A stretch of DNA of 64,000 nucleotides, taken from positions 62,001 through 126,000 of the forward strand of contig NZ_JAKGSG010000040.1 of NCBI RefSeq assembly GCF_021568775.1, given 5' to 3'. Below, in pieces: positions 25,596-34,568 of the stretch (position 1 is the stretch's first letter; the number at the start of each line of letters is the position of its first letter). The DNA is from Antribacter soli. Its GTDB lineage: Bacteria; Actinomycetota; Actinomycetes; Actinomycetales; Cellulomonadaceae. Under the pieces are notes generated by a model. That model made no database searches, was not told where the DNA came from, and worked only from the letters and a program-made list of their open reading frames with translations. The position numbers and the translations under genes were made by a program.

Positions 25596-27581
25596 ATGAC
25601 TCATCCGGGTTGGGGCGACAAGTGGACGGACGCGTCGGAGCTCGTGCCGGGCCAGGGGCCCGTCGGAACGAGACCGGCGCGCACCACGCCATTCGTGGAG
25701 AGCGGTCCGGTCCCGAGGGTTGCCGGCACACAACCTCGCGAGGTCCGGGCACCTCGACCGCCGTCGGGCGGCTCCCGGGGCCGGCCGGCGAAGGTGTGGC
25801 AGAAGCCGCCCGAGCCGAAGCGGACCCTCTGGACGCATCGGCGACGCAGGAATCTGCGGATCGCGCTGAGGTGGCTCGGCGGCGTGGCGGGAGTGCTGCT
25901 GGTGCTCCTGGGCCTCGTCGCCTTCGACTCCGTCCGCGCCCGGGCGGCGCTGGCCGACGCGGCCACCGAGGTGTCGCGGCTGAAGGCCGACGCCGTGGCC
26001 GGGCGCACCGAGAACCTCGACGTGACGATCGCCGCGCTCCAGGAGGACGCCGGTCAGGCGCGGGCGGCGACGAGCGGCCCGCACTGGGCGATCGCGGGCC
26101 GGCTGCCCGGCGTGGGTCCCACCGTGGCTGCCGTCGCGACGATGGCCGACGTCGTCGACGACCTGGCGAACGGGCCGCTGCCCGATCTCGCGGGCGTCGT
26201 ACGGCTCGCCAGCCCCGCGACGTTCGCACCCGTCGACGGTCGGGTCGACCTCGGCCCGTTGCAGGAGGTCGCGCCCGACGTCGTGCGGGCCGACGAGTCG
26301 ATCGACGCCGCGCTGCAGCGCGTGACGCGCCTCGACGGGGCGATGCTGCCCCCCGTGCGCGAGGCCGTGACGCAGCTCCGTGGGCAGCTCGAGGACCTAC
26401 GGATGACCTCCGCGACCGCCGCGCGCGCCGCCCGGCTCATCCCCCCGATGCTCGGGGCCGACGGGCCGAGGGACTACCTGGTCCTGGTGCAGAACAACGC
26501 CGAGCCACGTGCGCTCGGCGGGATCGTGGGCTCCGTGCTCGTGCTGCGCGCAGAGGGCGGGGTCGTGTCTCTGGTCCAGCAGCTGCCCGGGCAGAAGGTC
26601 GGTCCGTTCCCCGAGCCGGTCGTCCCGCTGAGCGAGGACGAGCAGCTGGTGCTCGGCGACGAGGAGATGGCCCGGTGGATGCAGAACGTCACCATGACGC
26701 CCGACTTCCCGCGGGCGGCGCAGGTGGCGCGCGAGATGTGGCGGGCTCACACGGGGCAGGAGGTCGGCGGTGTGCTCGCCGTCGACCCGGTGCTCCTGGC
26801 CGATCTGCTCGCCGTGGCGGGGCCGATCGACGCCGGGCCGGGCGGGACGCTCCAGGGTGACGCGCTCGTGGACTACCTGCTCAACGGGGTCTACAGGACT
26901 CAGGAGCCGAGCGTCCAGGACGCGATCTTCGCCGATGTCGCGGAGCGTGCCTTCGAGACGCTGTCGGAGGGCACCGGGGACTCGGTGGGGCTGATCAACG
27001 CGCTCTCGATCGCCGCACGGGAGGGGCGCCTCCTGGTGTGGTCCGCCGACCGTGACGAGGAGGACCTGCTCGCGGGGACGGTCCTGGACGGGGCGCTGCG
27101 TGGCGTGAACGAGGAGTCGCCGGTGATCGGCATCTTCGCGGAGGGCGTCGACGCGGCGAAGATCGGCTACTACCTCGACACGGCGGTGGAGGTGGCCGAG
27201 CGCAGGACGCGGCCCGACGGGTCGCGCGAGCTCGAGGTCACCGTGCAGTACACCTCGAGGGTGGACGCCGCGGGTGTGGGAGAACTCCCTGCCTACGTCA
27301 CCGGGCCAGATCTCGCGCACGCAGGCGAGATCCGCATTCGTTCTCTCGTCTATGCACCTGCCGGTGGATCGTTGATCAATTCCACCGTAAATGGCGAGGA
27401 AATCGGACTTTCCCCCCAGGTGCACAACGCGTTGCCTGTTGCATCACGTTCTGTCGTGATCCGCCCTGGCGAGACAACCGCCATGACCTATGCAATTATC
27501 ACCGGGAAGCGTCAAACCGGGGATGTCCTGATACGGGTCACGCCAGGCGCTCGGCCGGCCTCGGTGACATTCAGGAATTGA
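25596..27581 (+). CDS. DUF4012 domain protein
   Basis: A 661-residue membrane-anchored protein. Residues 1-85 are disordered, Pro/Arg-rich and cytoplasmic; one membrane segment lies at about 90-110; the rest is outside. The DUF4012 core begins with DYLVLVQNNAEPRALGG (about residues 293-309) and includes TPDFPRAAQVAREMW (about 368-382) and GGVLAVDPVLLADLLAVAGPI (about 391-411). The last 100 residues are beta-rich. The ATG at 25596 has GGAGGGGG just upstream. The family is uncharacterised. The order of blocks (a strand with 'LVL.. N', then a helix before a DxxxxxxL strand and a Gly-rich turn) recalls LCP phosphotransferases, which is only an inference. The 3' end (27330-27581) and the leader are lower in GC than the rest. 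Confidence 0.85.
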   Translation: MTHPGWGDKWTDASELVPGQGPVGTRPARTTPFVESGPVPRVAGTQPREVRAPRPPSGGSRGRPAKVWQKPPEPKRTLWTHRRRRNLRIALRWLGGVAGVLLVLLGLVAFDSVRARAALADAATEVSRLKADAVAGRTENLDVTIAALQEDAGQARAATSGPHWAIAGRLPGVGPTVAAVATMADVVDDLANGPLPDLAGVVRLASPATFAPVDGRVDLGPLQEVAPDVVRADESIDAALQRVTRLDGAMLPPVREAVTQLRGQLEDLRMTSATAARAARLIPPMLGADGPRDYLVLVQNNAEPRALGGIVGSVLVLRAEGGVVSLVQQLPGQKVGPFPEPVVPLSEDEQLVLGDEEMARWMQNVTMTPDFPRAAQVAREMWRAHTGQEVGGVLAVDPVLLADLLAVAGPIDAGPGGTLQGDALVDYLLNGVYRTQEPSVQDAIFADVAERAFETLSEGTGDSVGLINALSIAAREGRLLVWSADRDEEDLLAGTVLDGALRGVNEESPVIGIFAEGVDAAKIGYYLDTAVEVAERRTRPDGSRELEVTVQYTSRVDAAGVGELPAYVTGPDLAHAGEIRIRSLVYAPAGGSLINSTVNGEEIGLSPQVHNALPVASRSVVIRPGETTAMTYAIITGKRQTGDVLIRVTPGARPASVTFRN

Positions 27582-27712
27582 ATCCCCGCCCAGAACGACA
27601 ACACGACCCAGGGGGCGCGCACCGCGGCTGAACATGCCCGGGCGCGCGGTCAGGTGCTTGAGGAGCCTCGGCACTTTACGCGCAACAGTTGGCCAATACA
27701 GGGGGCAGAGCC

Positions 27713-28240
27713 ATGCTTCGACGCCTTATCAGTGCTGCTGGGATCGCTCTCGCGGTCCTCGTCGCGCCGGCCGGGACGGCCGCCGCCGACATCTACACGC
27801 CCGACCCGGAGCCGTACACGGTCTTCGTCTCGTCGAGCACCATCACCGCCGGCACGCCCTTCAGCGTGCTCGCGACCGGACCGGACGGTCAGGTGTTCCT
27901 CACCGTGTCCGGCGCCGCAGCGGCGGACGGCGCGGTGGAGATCGCCGGTGTGACCACGGAGACCATCGTGGTCGACGCGGACGGCACCACCAGGTCGGTG
28001 ACCGTTCCGGCGGCGGGCACCTACCAGGTCTACGTCACCGACGCGGCCGGGAACGTCATCTCGAACGTCGCCACCATCACCGCCGTGGCTGCTGCCACCG
28101 GCGGCGTTCTGCCCGTGACCGGTGCGAGCAGCACTCCGTACCTCGTGCTGGCAGGTGCACTCCTGCTTGCAGGTGTGACGGCGCTCGTGGCGATCCGCGC
28201 TCGCGCTCGCGGCCGCAGGACCGAGTCGACCGCCGTCTGA
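27713..28240 (+). CDS. Small LPXTG cell-wall-anchored surface protein
   Basis: A 175-residue secreted protein: a signal peptide (residues 1-25, ending TAAADI), one beta-sandwich-like domain of about 95 residues (VFVSSSTITAGTPFSVLATG, VPAAGTYQVYVTDAAGNV), then the sortase signal LPVTG (133-137), a membrane helix and a positive tail RARARGRR. It has no enzyme motif and looks like a small Ig-like wall protein. The ATG is preceded by AGGGGGCAG. It sits between DUF4012 and the second priming transferase, inside the polysaccharide locus; no sortase gene is in the window, so a housekeeping sortase elsewhere must act. A partner or carrier role in polymer display is possible but unproven. Confidence 0.88.
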   Translation: MLRRLISAAGIALAVLVAPAGTAAADIYTPDPEPYTVFVSSSTITAGTPFSVLATGPDGQVFLTVSGAAAADGAVEIAGVTTETIVVDADGTTRSVTVPAAGTYQVYVTDAAGNVISNVATITAVAAATGGVLPVTGASSTPYLVLAGALLLAGVTALVAIRARARGRRTESTAV

Positions 28241-28251
28241 GCTGCTGGGCT

Positions 28252-28302
28252 GCCGCACGCGCTGCGCTCTGCCGCGAAAGACGGCGGGGCGCAGCGCGCG
28301 GC
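28252..28302 (+). terminator. Terminator behind the LPXTG gene
   Basis: GCCGC (28252-28256) pairs with 28298-28302 and a 9-bp block (28259-28267) pairs with 28289-28297, with a two-base bulge and a further GCCG/CGGC pair inside; TTTCC follows. It starts 12 bases after the stop. Confidence 0.55.
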
Positions 28303-28339
28303 TTTCCTGCGGCGGTCAGTTCGGGCCGAGGAGTAGATC

Positions 28340-29875
28340 GTGACGATCGAGAGGGACGTGGCGGCTGCCGACCTGCTCGCCGGCCATCCGTCGGATCGCC
28401 AGCCTCGCCGGGTCGCCGTAGCCGACCCCGCGCAGGGGCCGGACAAGCGGCGGACGCTGCGCTGGCAGGACATCCTGGTGCGGCGAACGCTCGCGGTGGA
28501 CGTCGTCGCGGTGACCGTCGCCGTGGCGGCCGGGTACTTCGTGCGGTTCGACACGCACACGGACGTGAGCCTGCTCGAGCCGCGCGGCGGCATGTATGCC
28601 CTGATCTCCGTGGTCCTGGTGGAGGCCTGGGTGATCGCGCTGGGCGTCGCCGGCTCCCGGAGCCCGCAGGTGCTCGGTCACGGTCGCGAGGAGGCCGTCC
28701 GGGTCGCCAGGGCATCGTTCGGGCTCTTCGGGCTCGTCGCGGTGGTCTGCTACCTGATCAAGTTCGATCTCGCGCGGTCGTACGTCGCCGTCGCACTGCC
28801 CGTCGGGCTCACCCTCGTGCTCTTCGCGCGCTGGCTGCTGGTGATTCGCCTGCACCGAGAGCGCAGCCGGGGTTTGCACCTGCGGCGCACCCTGCTCGTC
28901 GGGGCGTGGGGGCCGGTTCACGATCTCGGGCTCCGCCTCAAGCGCGAGCCGGGCGCCGGTTTCGACGTCGTCGGGGTGTGTCTCGCCGGACCGATCGGAG
29001 ACGTCGGCTCGTCTCCGGTCGCCGATGCTCCGATCGTGGGGACCATGGAGCAGGCCGCGGCCGTCGCCGAGAGCTTCGGAGTCGACGCTGTCGTCGTCGC
29101 AGCAGCCAACGAGGCGACACCCAAGGTCATCAAGCAGCTCGCCTGGGACCTCGAGCCCTTGAGGGCGGAGCTCGTCGTCGCCCCGGGCCTCGCGGACGTC
29201 TCCAGTCCGAGGATGGTGGTGACGACGGTCGACGGTCTCCCGGTCCTGAAGGTGACGCCGCCCGGCTACACGGGGGTTCAGCACGTCGTGAAGCGAGCAG
29301 CCGACGTCGTCCTGTCGGCGGTCATGCTCGCGATCCTGCTCGGGCCGCTCCTGGTGCTCGGTTGCCTGGTGCGATCGACCAGCTCGGGTCCTGCTCTCTA
29401 CAAACAGCGGAGGGTCGGGCTCAACGGCAGGCCGTTCACGCTCTACAAGCTGCGGTCGATGTACGTCGACGCCGACGAGCGACGGCAGCACCTGCACGCG
29501 CTCGACCAGGGAGCGGGAGTCCTCTTCAAGATCCGGAACGACCCCCGCGTGACGCCGCTCGGACGGCTGATGCGCAGGTACTCGCTCGACGAGTTCCCCC
29601 AGCTCTGGAACGTCCTGCGGGGCGACATGAGCCTTGTCGGCCCTCGTCCGCCGCTCGAGCGCGAGGTGGAACGGTACGACGCCGCCGCTCGTCGGCGACT
29701 GCTCGTCAAACCGGGCGTCACCGGGCTCTGGCAGGTCGGCGGGCGGTCCGATCTCTCGTGGGAGGACAGCGTGCGGCTGGATCTCTACTACGTGGAGAAC
29801 TGGTCCTTCCTCGGGGACGTGGCCATCTTGTTGCGGACGGCTCGGGCGGTCATGTTCCCGAGCGGTGCCTACTGA
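28340..29875 (+). CDS. Polyprenyl-phosphate sugar-1-phosphate transferase (priming enzyme 2)
   Basis: A 511-residue paralogue of the enzyme at 23271: N-terminal membrane helices, a nucleotide-binding-like middle domain, a membrane helix near residue 325, and the catalytic domain (QRRVGLNGRPFTLYKLRSM, NDPRVTPLGRLMRRYSLDEFPQLWNV, MSLVGPRPPLEREVERYD, GVTGLWQVGGRSDLSWED). It starts with GTG, with GAGGAG about 8 bases upstream. Two priming enzymes in one locus suggest two polymers, two different first sugars, or one spare copy. Residues around the substrate (KLRSM versus KFRTM) differ between the two, which may reflect sugar choice. It ends 113 bases before the BY-kinase gene. Confidence 0.95.
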   Translation: MTIERDVAAADLLAGHPSDRQPRRVAVADPAQGPDKRRTLRWQDILVRRTLAVDVVAVTVAVAAGYFVRFDTHTDVSLLEPRGGMYALISVVLVEAWVIALGVAGSRSPQVLGHGREEAVRVARASFGLFGLVAVVCYLIKFDLARSYVAVALPVGLTLVLFARWLLVIRLHRERSRGLHLRRTLLVGAWGPVHDLGLRLKREPGAGFDVVGVCLAGPIGDVGSSPVADAPIVGTMEQAAAVAESFGVDAVVVAAANEATPKVIKQLAWDLEPLRAELVVAPGLADVSSPRMVVTTVDGLPVLKVTPPGYTGVQHVVKRAADVVLSAVMLAILLGPLLVLGCLVRSTSSGPALYKQRRVGLNGRPFTLYKLRSMYVDADERRQHLHALDQGAGVLFKIRNDPRVTPLGRLMRRYSLDEFPQLWNVLRGDMSLVGPRPPLEREVERYDAAARRRLLVKPGVTGLWQVGGRSDLSWEDSVRLDLYYVENWSFLGDVAILLRTARAVMFPSGAY

Positions 29876-29988
29876 CGGCTGTCCCGGAACGAACATGCGC
29901 GAACGAATGCCTCGTGTTGAACTGATTTGACCGACTCAGATTGAAAAGTACCGACGTTGACCGTGCCGCGACGCACGCAGGGGGACTC

Positions 29989-31647
29989 ATGGAGCTTGCC
30001 GACTACATCAGGCTGGTACGGAACCGCTGGGGATGGCTCGTCGCCCTCGCCGCGATCGGGCTGGCGATCGGCCTTCTGTACTCGCTGGCTTCCACACCGA
30101 TGTACCGCGCGTCCGCCCAGGTGTTCGTCTCGCTGCGCGGTGGTGATTCGACCAGTGAGCTCGTCCAGGGCACGACGTTCACCGCCAAGCAGGTGAGGTC
30201 GTACACGGAGCTGGTGAAGAGCCCGCGCGCCCTCGAACCGGTCATCGAGCAGCTGGGCCTCGACGCCACTGCGACCTCGCTCGCGGGCCGGGTGGAGGCG
30301 TCAGTGCCCAAGGACACCGTCCTGATCAACATCGAGGCGACAGACGCGTCACCGACCGTCGCCGCCGACATCGCGAACGCGACCGCTGCGAACCTCGCGG
30401 TGCTCGTGGCGGAGATCGAGAACTCGCCGGCGGCGAGCGAGTCGACGGTTGAGCTGAGCGTCGTGAGGTCAGCGACACCGCCGGGTGCGCCGGCGTCGCC
30501 GAACACCAGGATGAACGCCGGGCTCGGGCTCGTGCTCGGCCTGGCACTGGGGGTCGCCGCGATCCTTCTCCGCGAGATCCTGGACACCAGGGTCCGGACG
30601 CCGGAAGACGTGCGGGCCGTCACGGATGCTTCGGTGATCGGGATGATCTCGTACGACGAGGAGGCCACGCAGCACCCGCTCATCGTCCAGGAGAGCCCGC
30701 ACAGTCCCCGGGCGGAGGCGCTCCGAAGAGTTCGGACGAACCTCCAGTTCCTGACGCTGGACGGTGACGGCCGGACTCTGGTCATGACGTCGGCGATCCC
30801 GGGGGAGGGCAAGTCCACGACGAGCATCAACCTCGCGATCACGATGGCCGATGCAGGCTCGCGCGTGATCATCGTCGACGCGGACCTGCGTCGTCCTTCG
30901 GTGTCGAAGTACATGGGACTCGAGGGAGCCGTGGGTCTCACGACCGTCCTCATCGGGCGAACGACCCTCGAGGACGCGGTCCAGCCGTGGGGCAACCAGA
31001 ACCTTCACGTGCTGCCATCAGGGCAGATCCCCCCGAACCCGAGCGAGCTGCTCGGGTCCCGGCAGATGGCGGACCTGCTCAAGGTGCTGCGGGACACGTA
31101 CGACATCGTCATCCTCGACACCGCACCGCTTCTTCCCGTGACGGACGGTGCCGTCCTCGCGAAGCTGGCCGGTGGCGCGGTGATCGTCGTCGGCGCGGGA
31201 CTGACGCACCGGCCACAGCTCGCGGAGGCGATGGATGCGCTCGCCGCCGTCGATGCCCGTGTCCACGGCATCGTCCTCAACAGGATGTCCCTCGAGGAGG
31301 ACGCCGGGTACCGGTACCGGTACTACGAGTACTCCTCCGAGGAGCCTCACACCGGGGCCGCGCCGAGCCGCTTGCAGCGTGGGCTCAGGCGGATGGGATT
31401 CGGCAGGCCGCGGCACGTGCGCAGGCCGCCTGACTGGCACCCTTCGACCGCATCGGTGGAGGCGGTCCCGGAGCCTGGGCCCCGGCGCGGACCCGTCGGC
31501 GGGGTGCAGGCGTCGCCCGAGGGCGTGGCAGCCCACCCGTTCTCACCGGTGACCGACGGGGCCCCCGGGGCGATCCCCGAGGACGAGGCGACCGCGCTCC
31601 AGGGTGGGGCGGCACGCACGCGCGATGCCCGGGTACGGACCGTGTGA
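29989..31647 (+). CDS. Polysaccharide co-polymerase / tyrosine autokinase (Wzz-Wzc type)
   Basis: A 552-residue single-chain BY-kinase. Residues 1-200 are the Wzz chain-length domain with two membrane helices (about 15-35 and 176-195) bracketing the outside part. The kinase has Walker A SAIPGEGKST (about 268-277), Walker A' VDADLRRP (about 296-303) and Walker B VILDTAPLLPVTD. The Tyr cluster (YRYRYYEY) comes soon after the ATPase, and a Pro/Gly/Arg-rich tail of about 100 residues follows, which is unusual because the cluster is normally at the very end. The ATG at 29989 has GGGGGA upstream. It controls polymer length and export; the phosphatase at 24786 is the expected antagonist. It converges with the Wzy gene 15 bases later. 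Confidence 0.95.
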   Translation: MELADYIRLVRNRWGWLVALAAIGLAIGLLYSLASTPMYRASAQVFVSLRGGDSTSELVQGTTFTAKQVRSYTELVKSPRALEPVIEQLGLDATATSLAGRVEASVPKDTVLINIEATDASPTVAADIANATAANLAVLVAEIENSPAASESTVELSVVRSATPPGAPASPNTRMNAGLGLVLGLALGVAAILLREILDTRVRTPEDVRAVTDASVIGMISYDEEATQHPLIVQESPHSPRAEALRRVRTNLQFLTLDGDGRTLVMTSAIPGEGKSTTSINLAITMADAGSRVIIVDADLRRPSVSKYMGLEGAVGLTTVLIGRTTLEDAVQPWGNQNLHVLPSGQIPPNPSELLGSRQMADLLKVLRDTYDIVILDTAPLLPVTDGAVLAKLAGGAVIVVGAGLTHRPQLAEAMDALAAVDARVHGIVLNRMSLEEDAGYRYRYYEYSSEEPHTGAAPSRLQRGLRRMGFGRPRHVRRPPDWHPSTASVEAVPEPGPRRGPVGGVQASPEGVAAHPFSPVTDGAPGAIPEDEATALQGGAARTRDARVRTV

Positions 31648-31662
31648 CCTCGGCAGTGCACG

Positions 31663-33216
31663 TCAGCCCTGAGCACTCCCGGCGTCTGCCGGGATGTCCC
31701 GGGCCGGCCCCCACTCGATCGACAGGTCACGCTCCGAGATGGTCCCGTAGTCCTCGCGGGTCTGGTTCAGGATGAGGTCACGACCGATAACCAGCCCGAT
31801 GATGATGAAGTACGGCGCGGACGAGTTCGGGCTCAGCGCAACCTCGTTGAACGCCGCATTGATGGTTATCCCGATGAGGAGTCCGACGGTCAGGAGGCGC
31901 GCACGCCGGGAGCGAACTCGCAGCGCTGCGCGCACCAGGGCGACGAAGAACACGGCATAGGCGATCCCGCCGACCAGCCCGAGCTGGCCGAGAACCATCC
32001 CGAACCCGCTCTCGCTCACATCGGTCTCGGCCCCTTCGGTAAAGAGCGTCGACAGTACGCCGATGTTCCCCATCCCACGGCCGAGCGGATGCTGGGGCAG
32101 CTCGACGAATGCTGCGAGGAGTCCGCCGACGTGCGCATCGACGCTGCCCGTCGAGTTGTCGGTGGCGAATCCGTAGAAGTAGAGGCCCGCCCCGCCGGCA
32201 GCGACGACGGCGAGGAAATGGTTCGTCCGTGACGAGAAGTACCGGGTCCAGAACGCGCTGAAGGCGAGGAAGCTGACCAGCGCACCCTTGCTGAGGGCCA
32301 GGACGCTGGCAAAGACCGCAAGGACCGCGGCCAGTCTGGACCGCAGCGCCCACGCGGCCATGAAAGCGGCGAACAGGAACGTGCCGAAGTTGACCGGGTC
32401 GGCGAACGGGCCGACCATCCTGCGTGTCTGTCGGCCACCGATCAGCTCCGACGAGTAGAAGTTGTTCGGGATACCGGTCGTGCCGTTCACGCCGATGTCC
32501 TTGCCCTCCCAGAGGCCGGCGATGCCGAGCTCCTGCCAGAAGCGGGGCGTCGTGACCTCCACGAGGCCGAACACGACGGCGAGCACGCAGAGTGCGACGA
32601 GCGACGACAGGTACTTGCGCGGGCTGGCGAACCGGCTGGCGAGCAGGCCGATGGAGAAGAAGAGCATCGGCGTGATCAGGTTTCGGTACGACGCCAGCGC
32701 CGGGATGATCGACGCCTGGAACAGCAGGGTCAAGGCCATGCCGTAGGCCGTGATCGCGATCAGGGTGGCGGCTGTGACGCGATGGAGCGTGCGCCACTCG
32801 CCGGTCCGAGCGACCGCGACCCGCGAACGAGATCCGCAGAGCATGACCCAGACGACGCCGGCTATCACGAAGTTGATGACGACCGCGAACTGCAGCTCCG
32901 CCTTGTCGAAGGCGTCGACGGCTGTGAGCAGATAGACGTTCTGCGTCGCCGAGATGATGGTGGGGATCAGGAGAAAGAACGCGATGTCGCGTTGCCGCTG
33001 CAGATGGAGGGCAAGCGGCACGACGATCGTGAGGAATCCGAGGCAGAGCACCGTGACGACATAGGCGGTGGTCGGCAAGAGCGGTGCGAGCAGGAGGCCC
33101 GCCACGAACAGGCCGAGCAGGCATAGCGGGACAATGCTGGTTGATTCGGACTTACCTCGCCGTCGGACAGTTGATGTGATAGCCACTCTCTGACGTCTCC
33201 CAATCGATGCCGGCAT
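31663..33216 (-). CDS. Wzy-like polysaccharide polymerase / O-antigen ligase-type protein
   Basis: A 517-residue membrane protein with about 11-12 helices, starting with LLGLFVAGLLLAPLLPTTAYVV and ending with YFIIIGLVIGRDLIL. The large loop between later helices (QTRRMVGPFADPVNFGTFLFAAF ... AETDVSESGFGMVLGQLGLVGGIAYAVFFV) has the GPFxxPxxFG and ESG..xLGxxG patterns seen in Wzy/WaaL-type O-antigen polymerases and ligases. It would join repeat units on the outer face of the membrane. It is divergent from the DUF1972 glycosyltransferase gene; the 170 bases between them hold both promoters. Start chosen at ATG 33216. Wzy proteins have low sequence similarity, so the family call rests on topology. 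Confidence 0.8.
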   Translation of the reverse strand: MPASIGRRQRVAITSTVRRRGKSESTSIVPLCLLGLFVAGLLLAPLLPTTAYVVTVLCLGFLTIVVPLALHLQRQRDIAFFLLIPTIISATQNVYLLTAVDAFDKAELQFAVVINFVIAGVVWVMLCGSRSRVAVARTGEWRTLHRVTAATLIAITAYGMALTLLFQASIIPALASYRNLITPMLFFSIGLLASRFASPRKYLSSLVALCVLAVVFGLVEVTTPRFWQELGIAGLWEGKDIGVNGTTGIPNNFYSSELIGGRQTRRMVGPFADPVNFGTFLFAAFMAAWALRSRLAAVLAVFASVLALSKGALVSFLAFSAFWTRYFSSRTNHFLAVVAAGGAGLYFYGFATDNSTGSVDAHVGGLLAAFVELPQHPLGRGMGNIGVLSTLFTEGAETDVSESGFGMVLGQLGLVGGIAYAVFFVALVRAALRVRSRRARLLTVGLLIGITINAAFNEVALSPNSSAPYFIIIGLVIGRDLILNQTREDYGTISERDLSIEWGPARDIPADAGSAQG

Positions 33217-33386
33217 GCACGCGGTGCGGGCTGTTGATCCCTTCTGACCTTGTACATCCGGATGCTAGGCGCGTCGCGCCAAAGTTTCCTGTTGTCGCAA
33301 ACTGCTGATTCCCGTCTTCAAGTTGCCAGATCCGTGTGGGTCTGTTCAGGTATTGGTACAGCGGCTGCCGACAGGGGGGTATCGGT

Positions 33387-34568
33387 ATGTTCGGTTCGCA
33401 TCCGCGCGTCGCAATCATCGGAACACGGGGATATCCGAGCTATTACGGGGGTTTTGAGACCGCCGTCCGGCATCTCACGCCTTATCTCATCGATGCGGGA
33501 TGGGATGTGACGGTCTATGGACGACCGGGAGCGACCGTCCCGGACGACCCTTCGCGCGACCACCGCGCACGGGTCGTGGAGACGCGGGGAGTCAGCTCGC
33601 GCTCGCTGAGCACGTTGACCCATGGAGCGACCGCCTCGTGGCATGCGGCCGGGCAGCGTCCGGACGTCGCGCTCGTGATGAACGTGGCGAACGGCTTCTG
33701 GCTGCCGCTCCTGAAGTCGCTGGGGGTGCCGACGCTCGTCAACGTCGACGGCATGGAGTGGAAGCGCGACAAGTGGGGCCCGATAGCCCGAGGGGTCTTT
33801 GCCGCGGGCGCGCGCGTGACAGCGCGAACCGCCGACGAGCTGATCGTGGACTCGAGGGAGATCGGCCGCCTGTGGGCCGCCGAGTTCGGGCGGGAGGGCG
33901 TCTACATCCCGTACGGAGGCGACGAGTACGTTGCCGACCATCGCCCGCCGGAGTTTCCGCGCAGGAAGTATGTGCTGTTCGTGGCCCGGCTGGTCCCGGA
34001 GAACTCGGTGTCCGAGTTCGTCGCCGCCGCAGAGATGATCGCCGACAGCCGCGACGTCGTCATCGTCGGCTCCTCGGGGCACGGCGGAGACCTGGAGAGG
34101 TCGGTCGACGAGCTGGCGCGCAGGAACCCGCGGGTCCACTGGCTCGGCCACGTGAGCGACGACCGTCGACTGCATGCGCTCTGGCACCACGCGGGTGCGT
34201 ACTTCCACGGGCACAGCGTCGGGGGGACGAACCCCGCTCTCGTGCAGGCGATGTTGTGCGGTGCCCCGGTCGTCGCTCGGGACACGGTGTTCAACCGCGA
34301 GGTGCTGGGCGCCTCCGGCATCTTCACCTCGGTGTCGCCGCGCTCGATCGCCGACTCGCTCGGCGCCCTTCTGGACGATCCCGCAGGGCAGGAGTCGACG
34401 AGTCGTGCGCTGGTCGAGCGCGCCCGCTCGCTCTATTCGTGGCGGGGAGTCCTCGAGGCCTATGAGCGCCAGCTCACTGTTCTCGCGCAGGCGCCCGTGC
34501 GAGAGCGTGAAGAGCGCAGCCTCGCGCACGCGGCGGCGTTGCGAGCTCCGGTCAAGGAAGAGGTCTGA
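33387..34568 (+). CDS. GT4-type glycosyltransferase with DUF1972 N-terminus
   Basis: A 393-residue GT-B enzyme. The N-terminal DUF1972 domain starts IIGTRGYPSYYGGFETAVRHL, a very characteristic motif of rhamnosyl/hexosyl transferases in polysaccharide loci. The C-terminal donor domain has YVLFVARLVPENSVSEFV and the acidic/Gly motif FHGHSVGGTNPALVQAMLCGAPVVA with the E-x7-E pattern changed at the first position (here N). The ATG at 33387 has AGGGGGG upstream. The stop overlaps the start of the next gene (TGATG). It adds one sugar to the lipid-linked repeat unit in the cytoplasm; donor and acceptor are not predictable. Confidence 0.93.
   Translation: MFGSHPRVAIIGTRGYPSYYGGFETAVRHLTPYLIDAGWDVTVYGRPGATVPDDPSRDHRARVVETRGVSSRSLSTLTHGATASWHAAGQRPDVALVMNVANGFWLPLLKSLGVPTLVNVDGMEWKRDKWGPIARGVFAAGARVTARTADELIVDSREIGRLWAAEFGREGVYIPYGGDEYVADHRPPEFPRRKYVLFVARLVPENSVSEFVAAAEMIADSRDVVIVGSSGHGGDLERSVDELARRNPRVHWLGHVSDDRRLHALWHHAGAYFHGHSVGGTNPALVQAMLCGAPVVARDTVFNREVLGASGIFTSVSPRSIADSLGALLDDPAGQESTSRALVERARSLYSWRGVLEAYERQLTVLAQAPVREREERSLAHAAALRAPVKEEV

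Noticed and set aside
28316-29896. 526-codon minus-strand frame opposite priming enzyme 2
   Set aside because: The plus strand has the conserved sugar transferase motifs, so the opposite frame is by-product coding.
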